Shown in pieces: positions 1 through 5,744 of a stretch of DNA of 6,411 nt; position 1 is the stretch's first letter; every line of letters begins with the position of its first letter. The notes below the pieces were generated by a model that was not told where the DNA came from, ran no database searches, and worked only from the letters and a program-made list of their open reading frames with translations. Position numbers and translations under genes: made by a program. This DNA is from Propionibacterium sp. (lineage in GTDB: Bacteria > Actinomycetota > Actinomycetes > Propionibacteriales > Propionibacteriaceae): the NCBI GenBank assembly GCA_012514785.1, contig JAAYZP010000395.1:1-6411 (forward strand), in the 5' to 3' direction.

Positions 1-183
1 CGGCGGCATCGTCGCTTCGCAGTCGACGACCTCCTCACCCCCGACACCAAGGCGGGAGTGCGCCCCGAACCGGAGAAACCTCCCGAGCCACACCCGAAGT
101 TCCAATTCCCCGAGCCCGCCGACGACCCCTGGCACCCCGACTACATCCCACCCGAACGCCGACCACCCTCCGAAACCCCGTAG
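1..183 (+). CDS. C-terminal end of a proline-rich protein, possibly DUF222/HNH endonuclease type (5' truncated)
   Basis: An open frame enters from the left edge and runs 60 codons to a TAG at 181-183. The visible peptide starts with a basic stretch (RRHRRFAVDDLLTPDT) and continues into a tail rich in Pro, Glu and Asp that contains DDPWHPDYIPP. No catalytic domain lies inside the window. Basic residues followed by an acidic, proline-rich tail recall the C-termini of the multicopy actinobacterial DUF222 proteins that carry an HNH nuclease domain (the 13E12-repeat group). That link rests on resemblance alone and is weak. The gene converges on the IclR regulator with only 5 bp between the two stop codons, and no hairpin terminator is visible between them. 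It could equally be an unrelated protein with a disordered tail. That this is a coding end is fairly likely; the family assignment is a guess. Confidence 0.5.
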   Translation, partial: RRHRRFAVDDLLTPDTKAGVRPEPEKPPEPHPKFQFPEPADDPWHPDYIPPERRPPSETP

Positions 184-188
184 CCGCG

Positions 189-950
189 TTAAGCCAGCGC
201 CTGGCGCAACCCCTCTGCTGCCCCTGCCAGTTCATCCAATGCCACTGACCCCTCCGAGGGATACGTGATCGCGATCGACGCGATGGGCCAGCCTGCGCGA
301 TCGAGGACCGCGACGGCCACCGAGCTCAGCCCGGGGGTCACCTCCCCCTCCTCGATCGCGTGTCCCCGCGCGCGGGTCTCCTTCGCCTCCGCGAGCACGC
401 GGGCGACGGAGTAGCCGAGGGTGGAGTCGAACCCGGGGCGCACCTCCAGCTCGCGCACACCGTCGTACAGCGCGCGAAGTTGCGCGTCGGGCAGGGCCGC
501 GAGCAGCGCGCGCCCGGTGGCGGTCAGGTGCGCGGGGAGCCGGACGCCGACGTCGGTCACCAGCGACGGGCGGCCCGGCGCGCGTGCCTCTACGACGTAG
601 AGCACGTCGCGCGCGTGCAGCACAGCGACGTGGACCGACTCCCCCAGCTGCTCGACGAGCCGGTCCGCGGCCCGGCGCCCCAGGATCGCCAGGGGCGCCT
701 GCCGCGTATAGGCCGACGACAGCTCGTACGCGGCGACACCCAGCCCGTAGGCGCGCTCGTATTCGTAGTGGATGACGAAGCCGCGGGCCACGAGCGTGCC
801 GAGGAGGTCGTAGGTGGTCGACCGGGGCAGCCCGAGCCCGGCCGCGATCCTCGCCGCCGCCACCGGCCGGGTGTGCCGGGCGAGCAGCGTCAGGATGGCG
901 AGCGTCGCGTCGGCGGCGGGCACCTTGCCCCGGGGCTGGTCCATTGTCAT
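189..950 (-). CDS. hutR: IclR-family transcriptional regulator, probable histidine-utilization regulator HutR
   Basis: The 253-residue protein has the usual IclR length and layout. An N-terminal winged helix-turn-helix covers about residues 11-65, with recognition-helix segment LGLPRSTTYDLLGTL at 39-53. The C-terminal effector-binding domain follows from about 75 to 250, with family-typical segments LPAHLTATGRALLAALP (138-154) and EGEVTPGLSSVAVAV (201-215). The start at 950 (MTMDQ) is chosen because the HTH begins soon after it and a -10-like hexamer lies just upstream; the ATG at 944 is possible. The open frame continues upstream into hutG, but that part is antisense shadow. The gene is divergent from hutG with 45 bp between starts. 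IclR-type HutR regulators control hut genes in Corynebacterium, so control of hutG in response to histidine or a catabolite such as urocanate is inferred from position. The domain family is certain; the hutR name rests on context. Confidence 0.88.
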   Translation of the reverse strand: MTMDQPRGKVPAADATLAILTLLARHTRPVAAARIAAGLGLPRSTTYDLLGTLVARGFVIHYEYERAYGLGVAAYELSSAYTRQAPLAILGRRAADRLVEQLGESVHVAVLHARDVLYVVEARAPGRPSLVTDVGVRLPAHLTATGRALLAALPDAQLRALYDGVRELEVRPGFDSTLGYSVARVLAEAKETRARGHAIEEGEVTPGLSSVAVAVLDRAGWPIASIAITYPSEGSVALDELAGAAEGLRQALA

Positions 951-964
951 GTCGCCCGAATATA
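951..964 (-). promoter_or_regulatory. Candidate -10 element of a leaderless (or nearly leaderless) hutR transcript
   Basis: On the minus strand the hexamer TATATT occupies 964-959, eight bases before the ATG at 950. It fits the actinobacterial -10 pattern TANNNT. A start 6-7 bases after the hexamer would leave only about one or two untranslated bases. No Shine-Dalgarno sequence precedes the ATG, which agrees with leaderless translation. No clear -35 was seen. The same AT-rich patch, read on the plus strand as TATAGG (961-966), may also serve hutG. Confidence 0.45.
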
Positions 965-968
965 GGCG
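953..968. promoter_or_regulatory. Candidate operator between hutR and hutG (short inverted repeat)
   Basis: Arms CGCC (953-956) and GGCG (965-968) flank an 8 bp AT-rich centre that contains the hutR -10-like hexamer. A second short palindrome, CGCATGCG, lies at about 977-984. IclR proteins bind imperfect palindromes of about 12-16 bp between divergent genes, so both are reasonable autoregulatory sites. Neither convincingly matches the corynebacterial HutR motif as I recall it (TCTG and CCAGA arms around an AT-rich core). Four-base arms are short and could arise by chance in GC-rich DNA. Confidence 0.25.
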
Positions 969-995
969 GTCAGTGCCGCATGCGACGATGGAGAC

Positions 996-1940
996 ATGAC
1001 TTGGACCGGACGGACAGACGGCGAAGGCCCCCAGCACGCGCGCTGGCACCAGCGCGTTCGCACCGACGCCCCCTCGGGGCCTCACATCGCGCTCCTTGGA
1101 TTCGCCTCCGACGAGGGCGTACGGCGTAACCAGGGACGCGTCGGAGCCAAGGAGGGTCCGGCCGCGCTGCGGCGCGCGCTGGCGCCGATGACCCTGCAGG
1201 GCACCCTCGGTGACGGCTCGGTGGCCATCCACGACTTGGGCGACGTCGAGGTGGACACCGATCTCGAGGAGGGCCAGGAAGCGATGGGCGCCCGCATCCA
1301 TGAGGCGCTGAACGGCGACGGCAACGCGCTCACCGTCGTGCTCGGCGGCGGGCACGAGACCGCCTGGGCGTCCTACCTGGGCCTGAGCCGGCACCTCGCG
1401 GGCGGCAAGCGCTGGGGCGTGCTCAACCTCGACGCCCACTTCGACCTCCGCGACGCCGAGCACCCCAGCTCGGGCACCCCGTTCCTGCAGATGGCCGAGT
1501 CCCAGCGAGCCGCGGACGAGGCATTCCGCTATGGCGTCGTCGGGATCTCCGAGCACGCCAACACCCGCCAGTTGTTCGATCGCGCCGACGAGCTCGGCGT
1601 CGACTTCCTACTCGACGTCGACACCTCCGCCAAGCGTGCGACGACGTTCGTGGAGAATTTCGCCGCAGGCGTCGACGTGCTCTATCTCACCATCGACCTC
1701 GACGTGCTGCCCGCGGCCGTCGCGCCGGGGGTCTCGGCGCCCGCGGCGTTCGGCGTCGAGACCCGTGCGATCGTGGCGGCGGTGCGGGCGGCGGCCGCCA
1801 CCGGCAAACTCCGGCTGGTCGACGTGGTGGAGCTCAACCCGCGCTTCGACGTCGACGGTCGCACCGCGCGCACCGCGGCCCGGCTCGTCGCGGAGGCGGC
1901 GCACCGGGTCGTCGACCGGGCGGCAAGCTCGCTACGCTGA
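996..1940 (+). CDS. hutG: Formimidoylglutamase HutG (ureohydrolase family)
   Basis: The 314-residue cytoplasmic enzyme belongs to the arginase/agmatinase fold. HutG hydrolyses N-formimidoyl-L-glutamate to glutamate and formamide, the last step of one form of histidine degradation. Metal-binding motifs are intact: GGGHETAW with H120, DAHFDLRD with D146, H148 and D150, and TIDLDVLP with D234 and D236. These match the dinuclear manganese ligands of the family. The GGGHETAW and LRD variants, the N-terminal RTDGE...RWHQ segment and the C-terminal NPRFDVDGRTARTAA favour HutG over agmatinase or arginase. The start at 996 gives a conventional N-terminus. GGAG at 990-993 lies only two bases from the ATG, so the ribosome site is weak. 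Divergent IclR control is expected. Other hut genes (hutH, hutU, hutI) are not in the window and must lie elsewhere if the pathway is complete. Confidence 0.95.
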   Translation: MTWTGRTDGEGPQHARWHQRVRTDAPSGPHIALLGFASDEGVRRNQGRVGAKEGPAALRRALAPMTLQGTLGDGSVAIHDLGDVEVDTDLEEGQEAMGARIHEALNGDGNALTVVLGGGHETAWASYLGLSRHLAGGKRWGVLNLDAHFDLRDAEHPSSGTPFLQMAESQRAADEAFRYGVVGISEHANTRQLFDRADELGVDFLLDVDTSAKRATTFVENFAAGVDVLYLTIDLDVLPAAVAPGVSAPAAFGVETRAIVAAVRAAAATGKLRLVDVVELNPRFDVDGRTARTAARLVAEAAHRVVDRAASSLR

Positions 1941-1945
1941 TTCCA
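1933..1945 (+). promoter_or_regulatory. Candidate leaderless promoter -10 for the HAD gene, inside the hutG 3' end
   Basis: TACGCT at 1933-1938 fits the TANNNT -10 pattern. It ends six bases before the ATG at 1945, so it spans exactly -12 to -7 if transcription starts at the A of the ATG. No Shine-Dalgarno sequence is recognisable in the few bases before that ATG, which makes leaderless initiation attractive. The hexamer overlaps the last codons and stop of hutG. No -35 was identified. Confidence 0.4.
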
Positions 1946-2580
1946 TGTACCAGCACGTGTTCTGGGATGTGGGCGGCACCCTCGTCGACACCTACCCCGC
2001 GCTCGACGAGACCCTCGCCGACGTGGTGCGCCGTCGCGGCCACCAGGTCGACTCCTCGAAGGTGTCCCGGCTCACCCGGCGATCCACCGGCGAGGCGATC
2101 CACACCCTGGCCGGGAAGTTCGGCATCCCCGCGCGCGAATTCGAGGACGCCAACCGCGCGCTGAAGGCCCGCTGGGAACACACGCCCGCGCCTGTGACGC
2201 CGGGTGCCCGCGAGCTCATGCGCGCTGTGCGTGCCGCCGGCGGCCTCAACCTCGTGGTCACGCACCGCGACCGCGCCTCCGCCCAGTCGCTGATCAGGGG
2301 GCTGGGGCTGATCGTCGACGATCTCATCTCCGCCTCCGACGGCTACCCGCGCAAACCCGACCCGACGATGCACCTCGCGCTGCTGAAACGCCACGGCTTG
2401 GACCCCGCGGACTGTCTGGGCGTCGGCGACCGCGCGATCGACGCCCAGGCCGCGCACGCCGCAGGCATCGCGGCCGCGATGCTCGTGAGCGAGCACGCGC
2501 CGCGCAGCGAGCTGGCCGCCTACACCGTCACCCGCCTCGACGAACTCCGCCCCCACCTGCACCTCGGGGCCGCGCGATGA
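1945..2580 (+). CDS. HAD-superfamily hydrolase-like protein (subfamily IA type), motif I variant
   Basis: The 211-residue protein has the general layout of small phosphoglycolate-phosphatase-like HAD enzymes. Motif I reads WDVGGTLVDT: nucleophile D8 is present but the second Asp, normally two residues later and acting as general acid/base, is replaced by G10. Motif II is LVVTHRD (T106), motif III is YPRKPDP (K137), and motif IV is GVGDRAIDAQAA (D162, D166). A helical cap lies at about 15-85. The substrate cannot be told. Without the second Asp, ordinary phosphatase chemistry should be impaired, although DLGGT/DVGGT forms are, as I recall, recurrent in bacterial HAD proteins. The gene starts 4 bp after hutG and overlaps the next gene by ATGA, so it could be read as the middle of a three-gene unit or from its own leaderless promoter. 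The same frame is open upstream to about 1531, but that part is an Arg/Ser-rich shadow of hutG. Confidence 0.88.
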   Translation: MYQHVFWDVGGTLVDTYPALDETLADVVRRRGHQVDSSKVSRLTRRSTGEAIHTLAGKFGIPAREFEDANRALKARWEHTPAPVTPGARELMRAVRAAGGLNLVVTHRDRASAQSLIRGLGLIVDDLISASDGYPRKPDPTMHLALLKRHGLDPADCLGVGDRAIDAQAAHAAGIAAAMLVSEHAPRSELAAYTVTRLDELRPHLHLGAAR

Positions 2581-3563
2581 GCGCCCTCGAGCCCGACGCG
2601 GTCGATGCCCTCCTGCTCGACGAGGCACCCGCGGAGATCGCCTCCGCCGCCGTGTTCGACGCGCCTGCCCTCGTCCCTGCCCTGCTGGAGCGCACCGACG
2701 ACGTCCGTGTCTTCTGCGACGACTTCCGCGACGCGTCCGCCGTCCCGCACGATGTCTTGGCGGAGCACCCCGACGAGTTGGGCGGGGCCGCCGTCGCGAT
2801 GGCTCGCCTGCCGAAGTCGCTCGGCGCGCTCGACGAGATGGCCGTCTCCTCGCTCGGCGCGGACGACGTGATGTTCCTGGGCGGCGCTCGCGACCGGCAC
2901 ATGAACAAGTCGATGAACAGCGTGCTGGAGCGCTACTTCACGGCCGTCAACGCCAGCCTGGGCCGCCAGAAATCACGCGTGCTGCGGGCGTGGGGGCCTG
3001 TGGCGGAGGCGGAGAGCGAGTGGCCGAAGCTGCGCGCCTACGACGAGCACGGGTTCACGCTCGCAGCGCACGGGGCTACGTTCGGCGGCACGAAGATCGA
3101 CGCCGGCACCCAGTTCCTGCTGGAGTCGCTCGACGTGGAGGGCGACGAGATCCTCGACTTCGGCTGCGGCAACGGCTCCCTCTCCCTCTGGCTGGCGGCG
3201 CGCGGCAAGCGGGTCGCGGCGGTCGACGTCAGCTGGGCGGCGATCGCCGGCACCCAGATCGGGGCCGCGGCGAGCGACCTCGACGTCGCGACGCGCTGGG
3301 CCGACGGCACCGCGAGCTTCCCCGAGCACAGCTTCGACGCCATCGTCACCAACCCCCCGTTCCACCGCGGCACCGCGAAGGACTCCGACGCCACGCTCGC
3401 CCTGTTCGACGACGCCCGCCGGCTCCTGCGACCCGGCGGCGAGCTGTGGTGCGTCTACAACTCGCACCTGCCCTGGCGCCGCGAGTTGAACGCCCGGCTG
3501 GGGCGGACCCGCGTCGTCGCCCAGAACCGGCAGTACACGGTGGCGGTCTCGGTCGCGCCGTGA
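2577..3563 (+). CDS. Class I SAM-dependent methyltransferase, RsmC/RlmG (rRNA guanine-N2) family-like
   Basis: The 328-residue protein has two halves. Residues 1 to about 150 are acidic and Ala/Asp-rich, and form a degenerate methyltransferase-like region as in RsmC and RlmG. The catalytic half follows. Before the SAM fold lies YDEHGFTLAAHGATFGGTKIDAGT (about 155-178), the family's lead-in. Motif I is LDFGCGNGSLSLWLA (193-207), D217 is the likely ribose-binding acidic residue, and motif IV is TNPPFHRG (258-265), with NPPF typical of enzymes methylating exocyclic amino groups. Relatives make m2G1207 in 16S rRNA (RsmC) or m2G1835 in 23S rRNA (RlmG); which applies here cannot be decided. The start ATG overlaps the HAD stop as ATGA, so translational coupling is likely. 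It ends 44 bp before the convergent ogt stop. A functional link to hutG or the HAD protein is not evident. Confidence 0.88.
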   Translation: MSALEPDAVDALLLDEAPAEIASAAVFDAPALVPALLERTDDVRVFCDDFRDASAVPHDVLAEHPDELGGAAVAMARLPKSLGALDEMAVSSLGADDVMFLGGARDRHMNKSMNSVLERYFTAVNASLGRQKSRVLRAWGPVAEAESEWPKLRAYDEHGFTLAAHGATFGGTKIDAGTQFLLESLDVEGDEILDFGCGNGSLSLWLAARGKRVAAVDVSWAAIAGTQIGAAASDLDVATRWADGTASFPEHSFDAIVTNPPFHRGTAKDSDATLALFDDARRLLRPGGELWCVYNSHLPWRRELNARLGRTRVVAQNRQYTVAVSVAP

Positions 3564-3607
3564 CCGTTTTCGACCGCGCGAAGGCGCACAGGGCCGGTTT
3601 CGGGTCG

Positions 3608-4174
3608 CTAGGCGCGTCGCTCGGTCGATAACGGTCGCGTCACCCCACCCACCGCCTGCGCGAGCCCGTCGACGTCCACGCCCTCGAGATCCAGCAGCGC
3701 GATCTTGCGCTCCAGTCCCCCGGCGTAGCCGGTGAGGCTGCCGTCGGCGCCGACGACGCGGTGGCAAGGGATGATGATGGAGATCGGGTTCTGCCCGACG
3801 GCGCCGCCCACCGCCTGGCTGGACATGGACGCCAGGCCGCGGCCGGCCGCGACCTCGCGCGCGATGTCCCGGTAGGTGGTCACCTCGCCCACGGGGATGC
3901 GCAGCAGGATGCCCCACACCGCGCGGCGAAACTCGCTGCCAGCCGGCCGGATCGGGAGTTCCCGGGGCTCGGGGCGGTCGCCGGCGAAGTAGCGGTCCAG
4001 CCACCGGCGGGCGCGAGCGAACACCGGCGCGGTGTCGTCGTCGGTCATCTCCCCAAGTTTCGAGCCGAAGTGCTTCTGGCCCGTGAACCAGCCGCCGACG
4101 AGGGCCTCGCCGTCGGCGGCGAGGACGAAGTCGCCCAGCGGGGAGTCGTAGGTGGCGCGCAGGATGGTGGTCAT
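3608..4174 (-). CDS. ogt: Methylated-DNA--[protein]-cysteine S-methyltransferase Ogt
   Basis: The 188-residue suicide enzyme transfers alkyl groups from O6-alkylguanine (and O4-alkylthymine) in DNA to its own cysteine. The active-site motif IPCHRVVG (135-142) carries acceptor C137, and GSLTGYAGG (145-153) follows as expected. Y101 lies in TTYRDIA, and the helix-turn-helix segment is SSQAVGGAVGQNPISII. In human AGT and E. coli Ogt the position before AVG is Arg, the finger that flips the damaged base; here it is Q120. This variant looks like a known bacterial subgroup. The ATG at 4174 overlaps the adaAlkA stop as ATGA and is preceded by a good ribosome site, GGAGGG at 4186-4181, six bases upstream, so it is the second gene of the operon. 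M. tuberculosis has the same alkA-ogt order (Rv1317c-Rv1316c). Confidence 0.95.
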   Translation of the reverse strand: MTTILRATYDSPLGDFVLAADGEALVGGWFTGQKHFGSKLGEMTDDDTAPVFARARRWLDRYFAGDRPEPRELPIRPAGSEFRRAVWGILLRIPVGEVTTYRDIAREVAAGRGLASMSSQAVGGAVGQNPISIIIPCHRVVGADGSLTGYAGGLERKIALLDLEGVDVDGLAQAVGGVTRPLSTERRA

Positions 4175-5655
4175 GGTTGTCCCTCCACGGTAGTCCGGGT
4201 CTCGAGCGAGTTCCAGAGGTTGATGGTGGCGTAGCTGCGCCACGGCCGCCACGCCTCCGCGAGGTCGCGCGACTCGGCCGGCGTCCGGGGTGCGAGCGCC
4301 TTCCGGACCCCTGCGTCGGTCTCCAGGAAGACGTCGGGCCAGGCCATGGCGCGCATCCCGATGTACCCGGCGGTCCAGGGGCCCACTCCCTTGATCCGCA
4401 TGAGCCGGGTCATCTCGCGTTCCGGGTCCGCCGGGTGGGAGAGGTCGATCGTGCCCTCGACGATCCCCGTCGCCAGGGCGGCGATCGTCGCCGACCGGGC
4501 CGACGTCACGCCGAGCCGACCGAACGCGTCGCGGATGTCGCTCATGCCCGCTACCTCCTCCGCGGACGGGAACGCGTGCGTGAGGCCGTCGGGGGCGTGC
4601 TCGAGCGGGGCGCCGTGGCGTGCGGCGATCCTGGACGCCAGCAGCCCCGCCGTGCGCACCGTAACCTGCTGGCCGAGCACGGCGCGCACCGCCATCTCGA
4701 AGGGATCGAACGCGCCGGAAACGCGGATGCCGGGCCGGTGGAGGCCGGGGCGCACGTCGTCCATGCCGGACAGGAAGTCGTCGATCGCGGCCGGGTCGGC
4801 GTGCAGGTCGAACAGGCCGCGCACCCGCGCGAGCACCCGGGAGACCTCGGGGAGCAGCGACGCGCTCAGCCCCACCTCCAGCGCGTCCATCCGCGGGGCG
4901 TGCTCGACGCGGATCCACCCGAGCCGTTCCTCGCCGCCGTGGGAGCGCAGCCGGACCGTGCGGGCGTAGCTGACGTCGTCGACGACCTCGACGCCGACGA
5001 TCGCGCGTCGGCGGAGGAATGCGAGCAGGTCATCCCAGCGATACGGCGGGCGGTAACCCAGGCGGACGGTGACCTCGTCCCCCGGCCGGGACCCCGGCAC
5101 GCTCCGCCGCAGGGCTGTGGGCGAGAGCCGGTAGCGCTGTTTGAAGACGTCGTTGAACCTCCGCACGCTGCCGAAGCCCGATGCGAACGCCACGTCCGCC
5201 ACGCGCAGGTCGGTGTCGGTGAGGAGGCCCTTGGCCAGCAGCAGCCGGCAGGTCTGGAGGTACTGCTGCGGCGAGACACCCATCTCGTCGGTGAACGCAC
5301 GACGCAGGTGCCTGGCGGTGTAGCCGAGCTCACCCGCCAGTGCCTCCACGCCCGCCCCCGAGCTGCTGGCCTCCTCGAACAGGCGCGCCGCCCGCCGCGC
5401 CAGCGCAGCACCGGCGTCGACGGTGGCCAGGCCGGGCGCGAGTTCCGGTCGGCACAGCAGGCAGGGCCGGAATCCGTCCTGCTCCGCCTCGGCCGCGCTC
5501 GCGTAGAAGCGGCAGCTCTCCCGTTTCGGCTGCCGCGCCCGACACACCGGCCGGCAGTAGATGCCGGTCGAGGCGATGCCGACGAAGAACCGCCCGTCGA
5601 AGCGGGGGTCCTTCGCCGCGAACGCCGCGTACAGCGTCTCCTCACCGGATGTCAT
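4171..5655 (-). CDS. adaAlkA: Ada-AlkA fusion: methylphosphotriester-sensing AraC-type regulator with 3-methyladenine DNA glycosylase II
   Basis: The 494-residue protein has four parts. Residues 1-75 are the Ada zinc domain with C34, C38, C65 and C68, spaced exactly as E. coli Ada C38, C42, C69 and C72; C34 would be the cysteine that accepts methyl from DNA phosphotriesters. Residues about 85-185 are the AraC-type helix-turn-helix region (ELGYTARHLRRAF; VAFASGFGSVRRFNDVFKQRY). Residues about 194-310 are AlkA_N (VTVRLGYRPPYRWDDLLAFL). Residues about 315-485 are the HhH-GPD glycosylase, with hairpin MRIKGVGPWTAGYIGMRA and candidate catalytic D447 in FLETDAG, aligned with E. coli AlkA D238. It should sense methylation damage, activate its operon, and excise 3-methyladenine and related bases. 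Length and order match mycobacterial AdaAlkA. The ATG at 5655 is preferred; a GTG at 5679 would add eight residues. It overlaps ogt by ATGA. Confidence 0.95.
   Translation of the reverse strand: MTSGEETLYAAFAAKDPRFDGRFFVGIASTGIYCRPVCRARQPKRESCRFYASAAEAEQDGFRPCLLCRPELAPGLATVDAGAALARRAARLFEEASSSGAGVEALAGELGYTARHLRRAFTDEMGVSPQQYLQTCRLLLAKGLLTDTDLRVADVAFASGFGSVRRFNDVFKQRYRLSPTALRRSVPGSRPGDEVTVRLGYRPPYRWDDLLAFLRRRAIVGVEVVDDVSYARTVRLRSHGGEERLGWIRVEHAPRMDALEVGLSASLLPEVSRVLARVRGLFDLHADPAAIDDFLSGMDDVRPGLHRPGIRVSGAFDPFEMAVRAVLGQQVTVRTAGLLASRIAARHGAPLEHAPDGLTHAFPSAEEVAGMSDIRDAFGRLGVTSARSATIAALATGIVEGTIDLSHPADPEREMTRLMRIKGVGPWTAGYIGMRAMAWPDVFLETDAGVRKALAPRTPAESRDLAEAWRPWRSYATINLWNSLETRTTVEGQP
4181..4186 (-). 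promoter_or_regulatory. Ribosome binding site of ogt inside the adaAlkA 3' end
   Basis: GGAGGG on the minus strand lies six bases before the ATG at 4174 and within the last codons of adaAlkA. It is an almost ideal Shine-Dalgarno sequence. It fixes the ogt start and supports translation of the overlapping pair from one mRNA. Confidence 0.8.
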
Positions 5656-5682
5656 GCCACCATTCTGGCCCGTCCACACCGA
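5656..5682 (-). promoter_or_regulatory. Candidate leaderless promoter of adaAlkA with a weak PafBC-like element
   Basis: On the minus strand CAGAAT (5667-5662) ends six bases before the ATG at 5655, the -12 to -7 position for a transcript starting at the ATG. It differs from TANNNT at the first base. The GGTGG immediately before the ATG is too close to act as a normal ribosome site. Nine bases upstream of the hexamer lies TCGGTG (5682-5677). It resembles the 3' part of the mycobacterial DNA-damage promoter element TTGTCRGTG-N8-TANNNT recognised with PafBC, but the TTG part is missing and the spacing is one base longer. Confidence 0.3.
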
Positions 5683-5691
5683 TGGGGCTGG

Positions 5692-5699
5692 CTGCTTTC
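5692..5699 (-). promoter_or_regulatory. Possible Ada-box-like element upstream of adaAlkA
   Basis: GAAAGCAG on the minus strand lies 37-44 bases upstream of the adaAlkA ATG. It partly resembles the E. coli Ada box AAAGCGCA. The position, just above where a -35 would sit, suits a class of AraC-type activators. Resemblance over eight bases is weak evidence, and the actinobacterial Ada recognition sequence need not match that of E. coli. Confidence 0.15.
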
Positions 5700-5720
5700 G
5701 GACATGGATTGCTCAGCCGA

Positions 5721-5739
5721 CTCACAGGAAGTTCACAGA
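5721..5739. promoter_or_regulatory. 19 bp tandem direct repeat, candidate MprA-type response-regulator box upstream of the HtrA-like protease
   Basis: Two 8 bp units, CTCACAGG (5721-5728) and TTCACAGA (5732-5739), are separated by AAG. They share TCACAG and repeat with an 11 bp period, placing both on the same face of the helix, as OmpR-family regulators prefer. The mycobacterial MprA box is described as two loosely conserved 8 bp direct repeats within about 19 bp, and MprA controls pepD. The element sits 45-63 bp before the protease ATG. It could also act on the divergent adaAlkA. No two-component system is visible in the window. Confidence 0.5.
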
Positions 5740-5744
5740 TCGGC

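Noticed and set aside
951..1556. Upstream extension of the IclR regulator frame across hutG (455 codons in total)
   Set aside because: The extra part is antisense to the hutG catalytic region and has no domain. The 253-residue form starting at 950 has the normal IclR length.
1531..1944. In-frame extension of the HAD gene into hutG
   Set aside because: The extension is an Arg/Ser/Pro-rich shadow. The HAD motif I begins a few residues after the ATG at 1945, which gives the standard N-terminus.
3564..3607. Possible bidirectional terminator between the methyltransferase and ogt
   Set aside because: CGACC (3571-3575) pairs with GGTCG (3603-3607), and GCGC repeats at 3576-3579 and 3584-3587. The stems are only 4-5 bp, the outer loop is long and there is no U-tract, so I cannot support a terminator.
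2973..4004. Minus-strand open frame of 343 codons across the methyltransferase and ogt ends
   Set aside because: It overlaps two well-supported genes on both strands and has low-complexity Arg/Gly/Pro composition without motifs.
4175..4918. Apparent fusion of ogt with an Arg-rich upstream frame (436 codons)
   Set aside because: The upstream part is the wrong frame of adaAlkA. The ogt start at 4174 has its own ribosome site and the usual N-terminus.
5656..5679. GTG at 5679 as the adaAlkA start
   Set aside because: It would add eight residues lacking family character. No ribosome site precedes it, while the ATG at 5655 fits both the Ada domain start and a leaderless -10.
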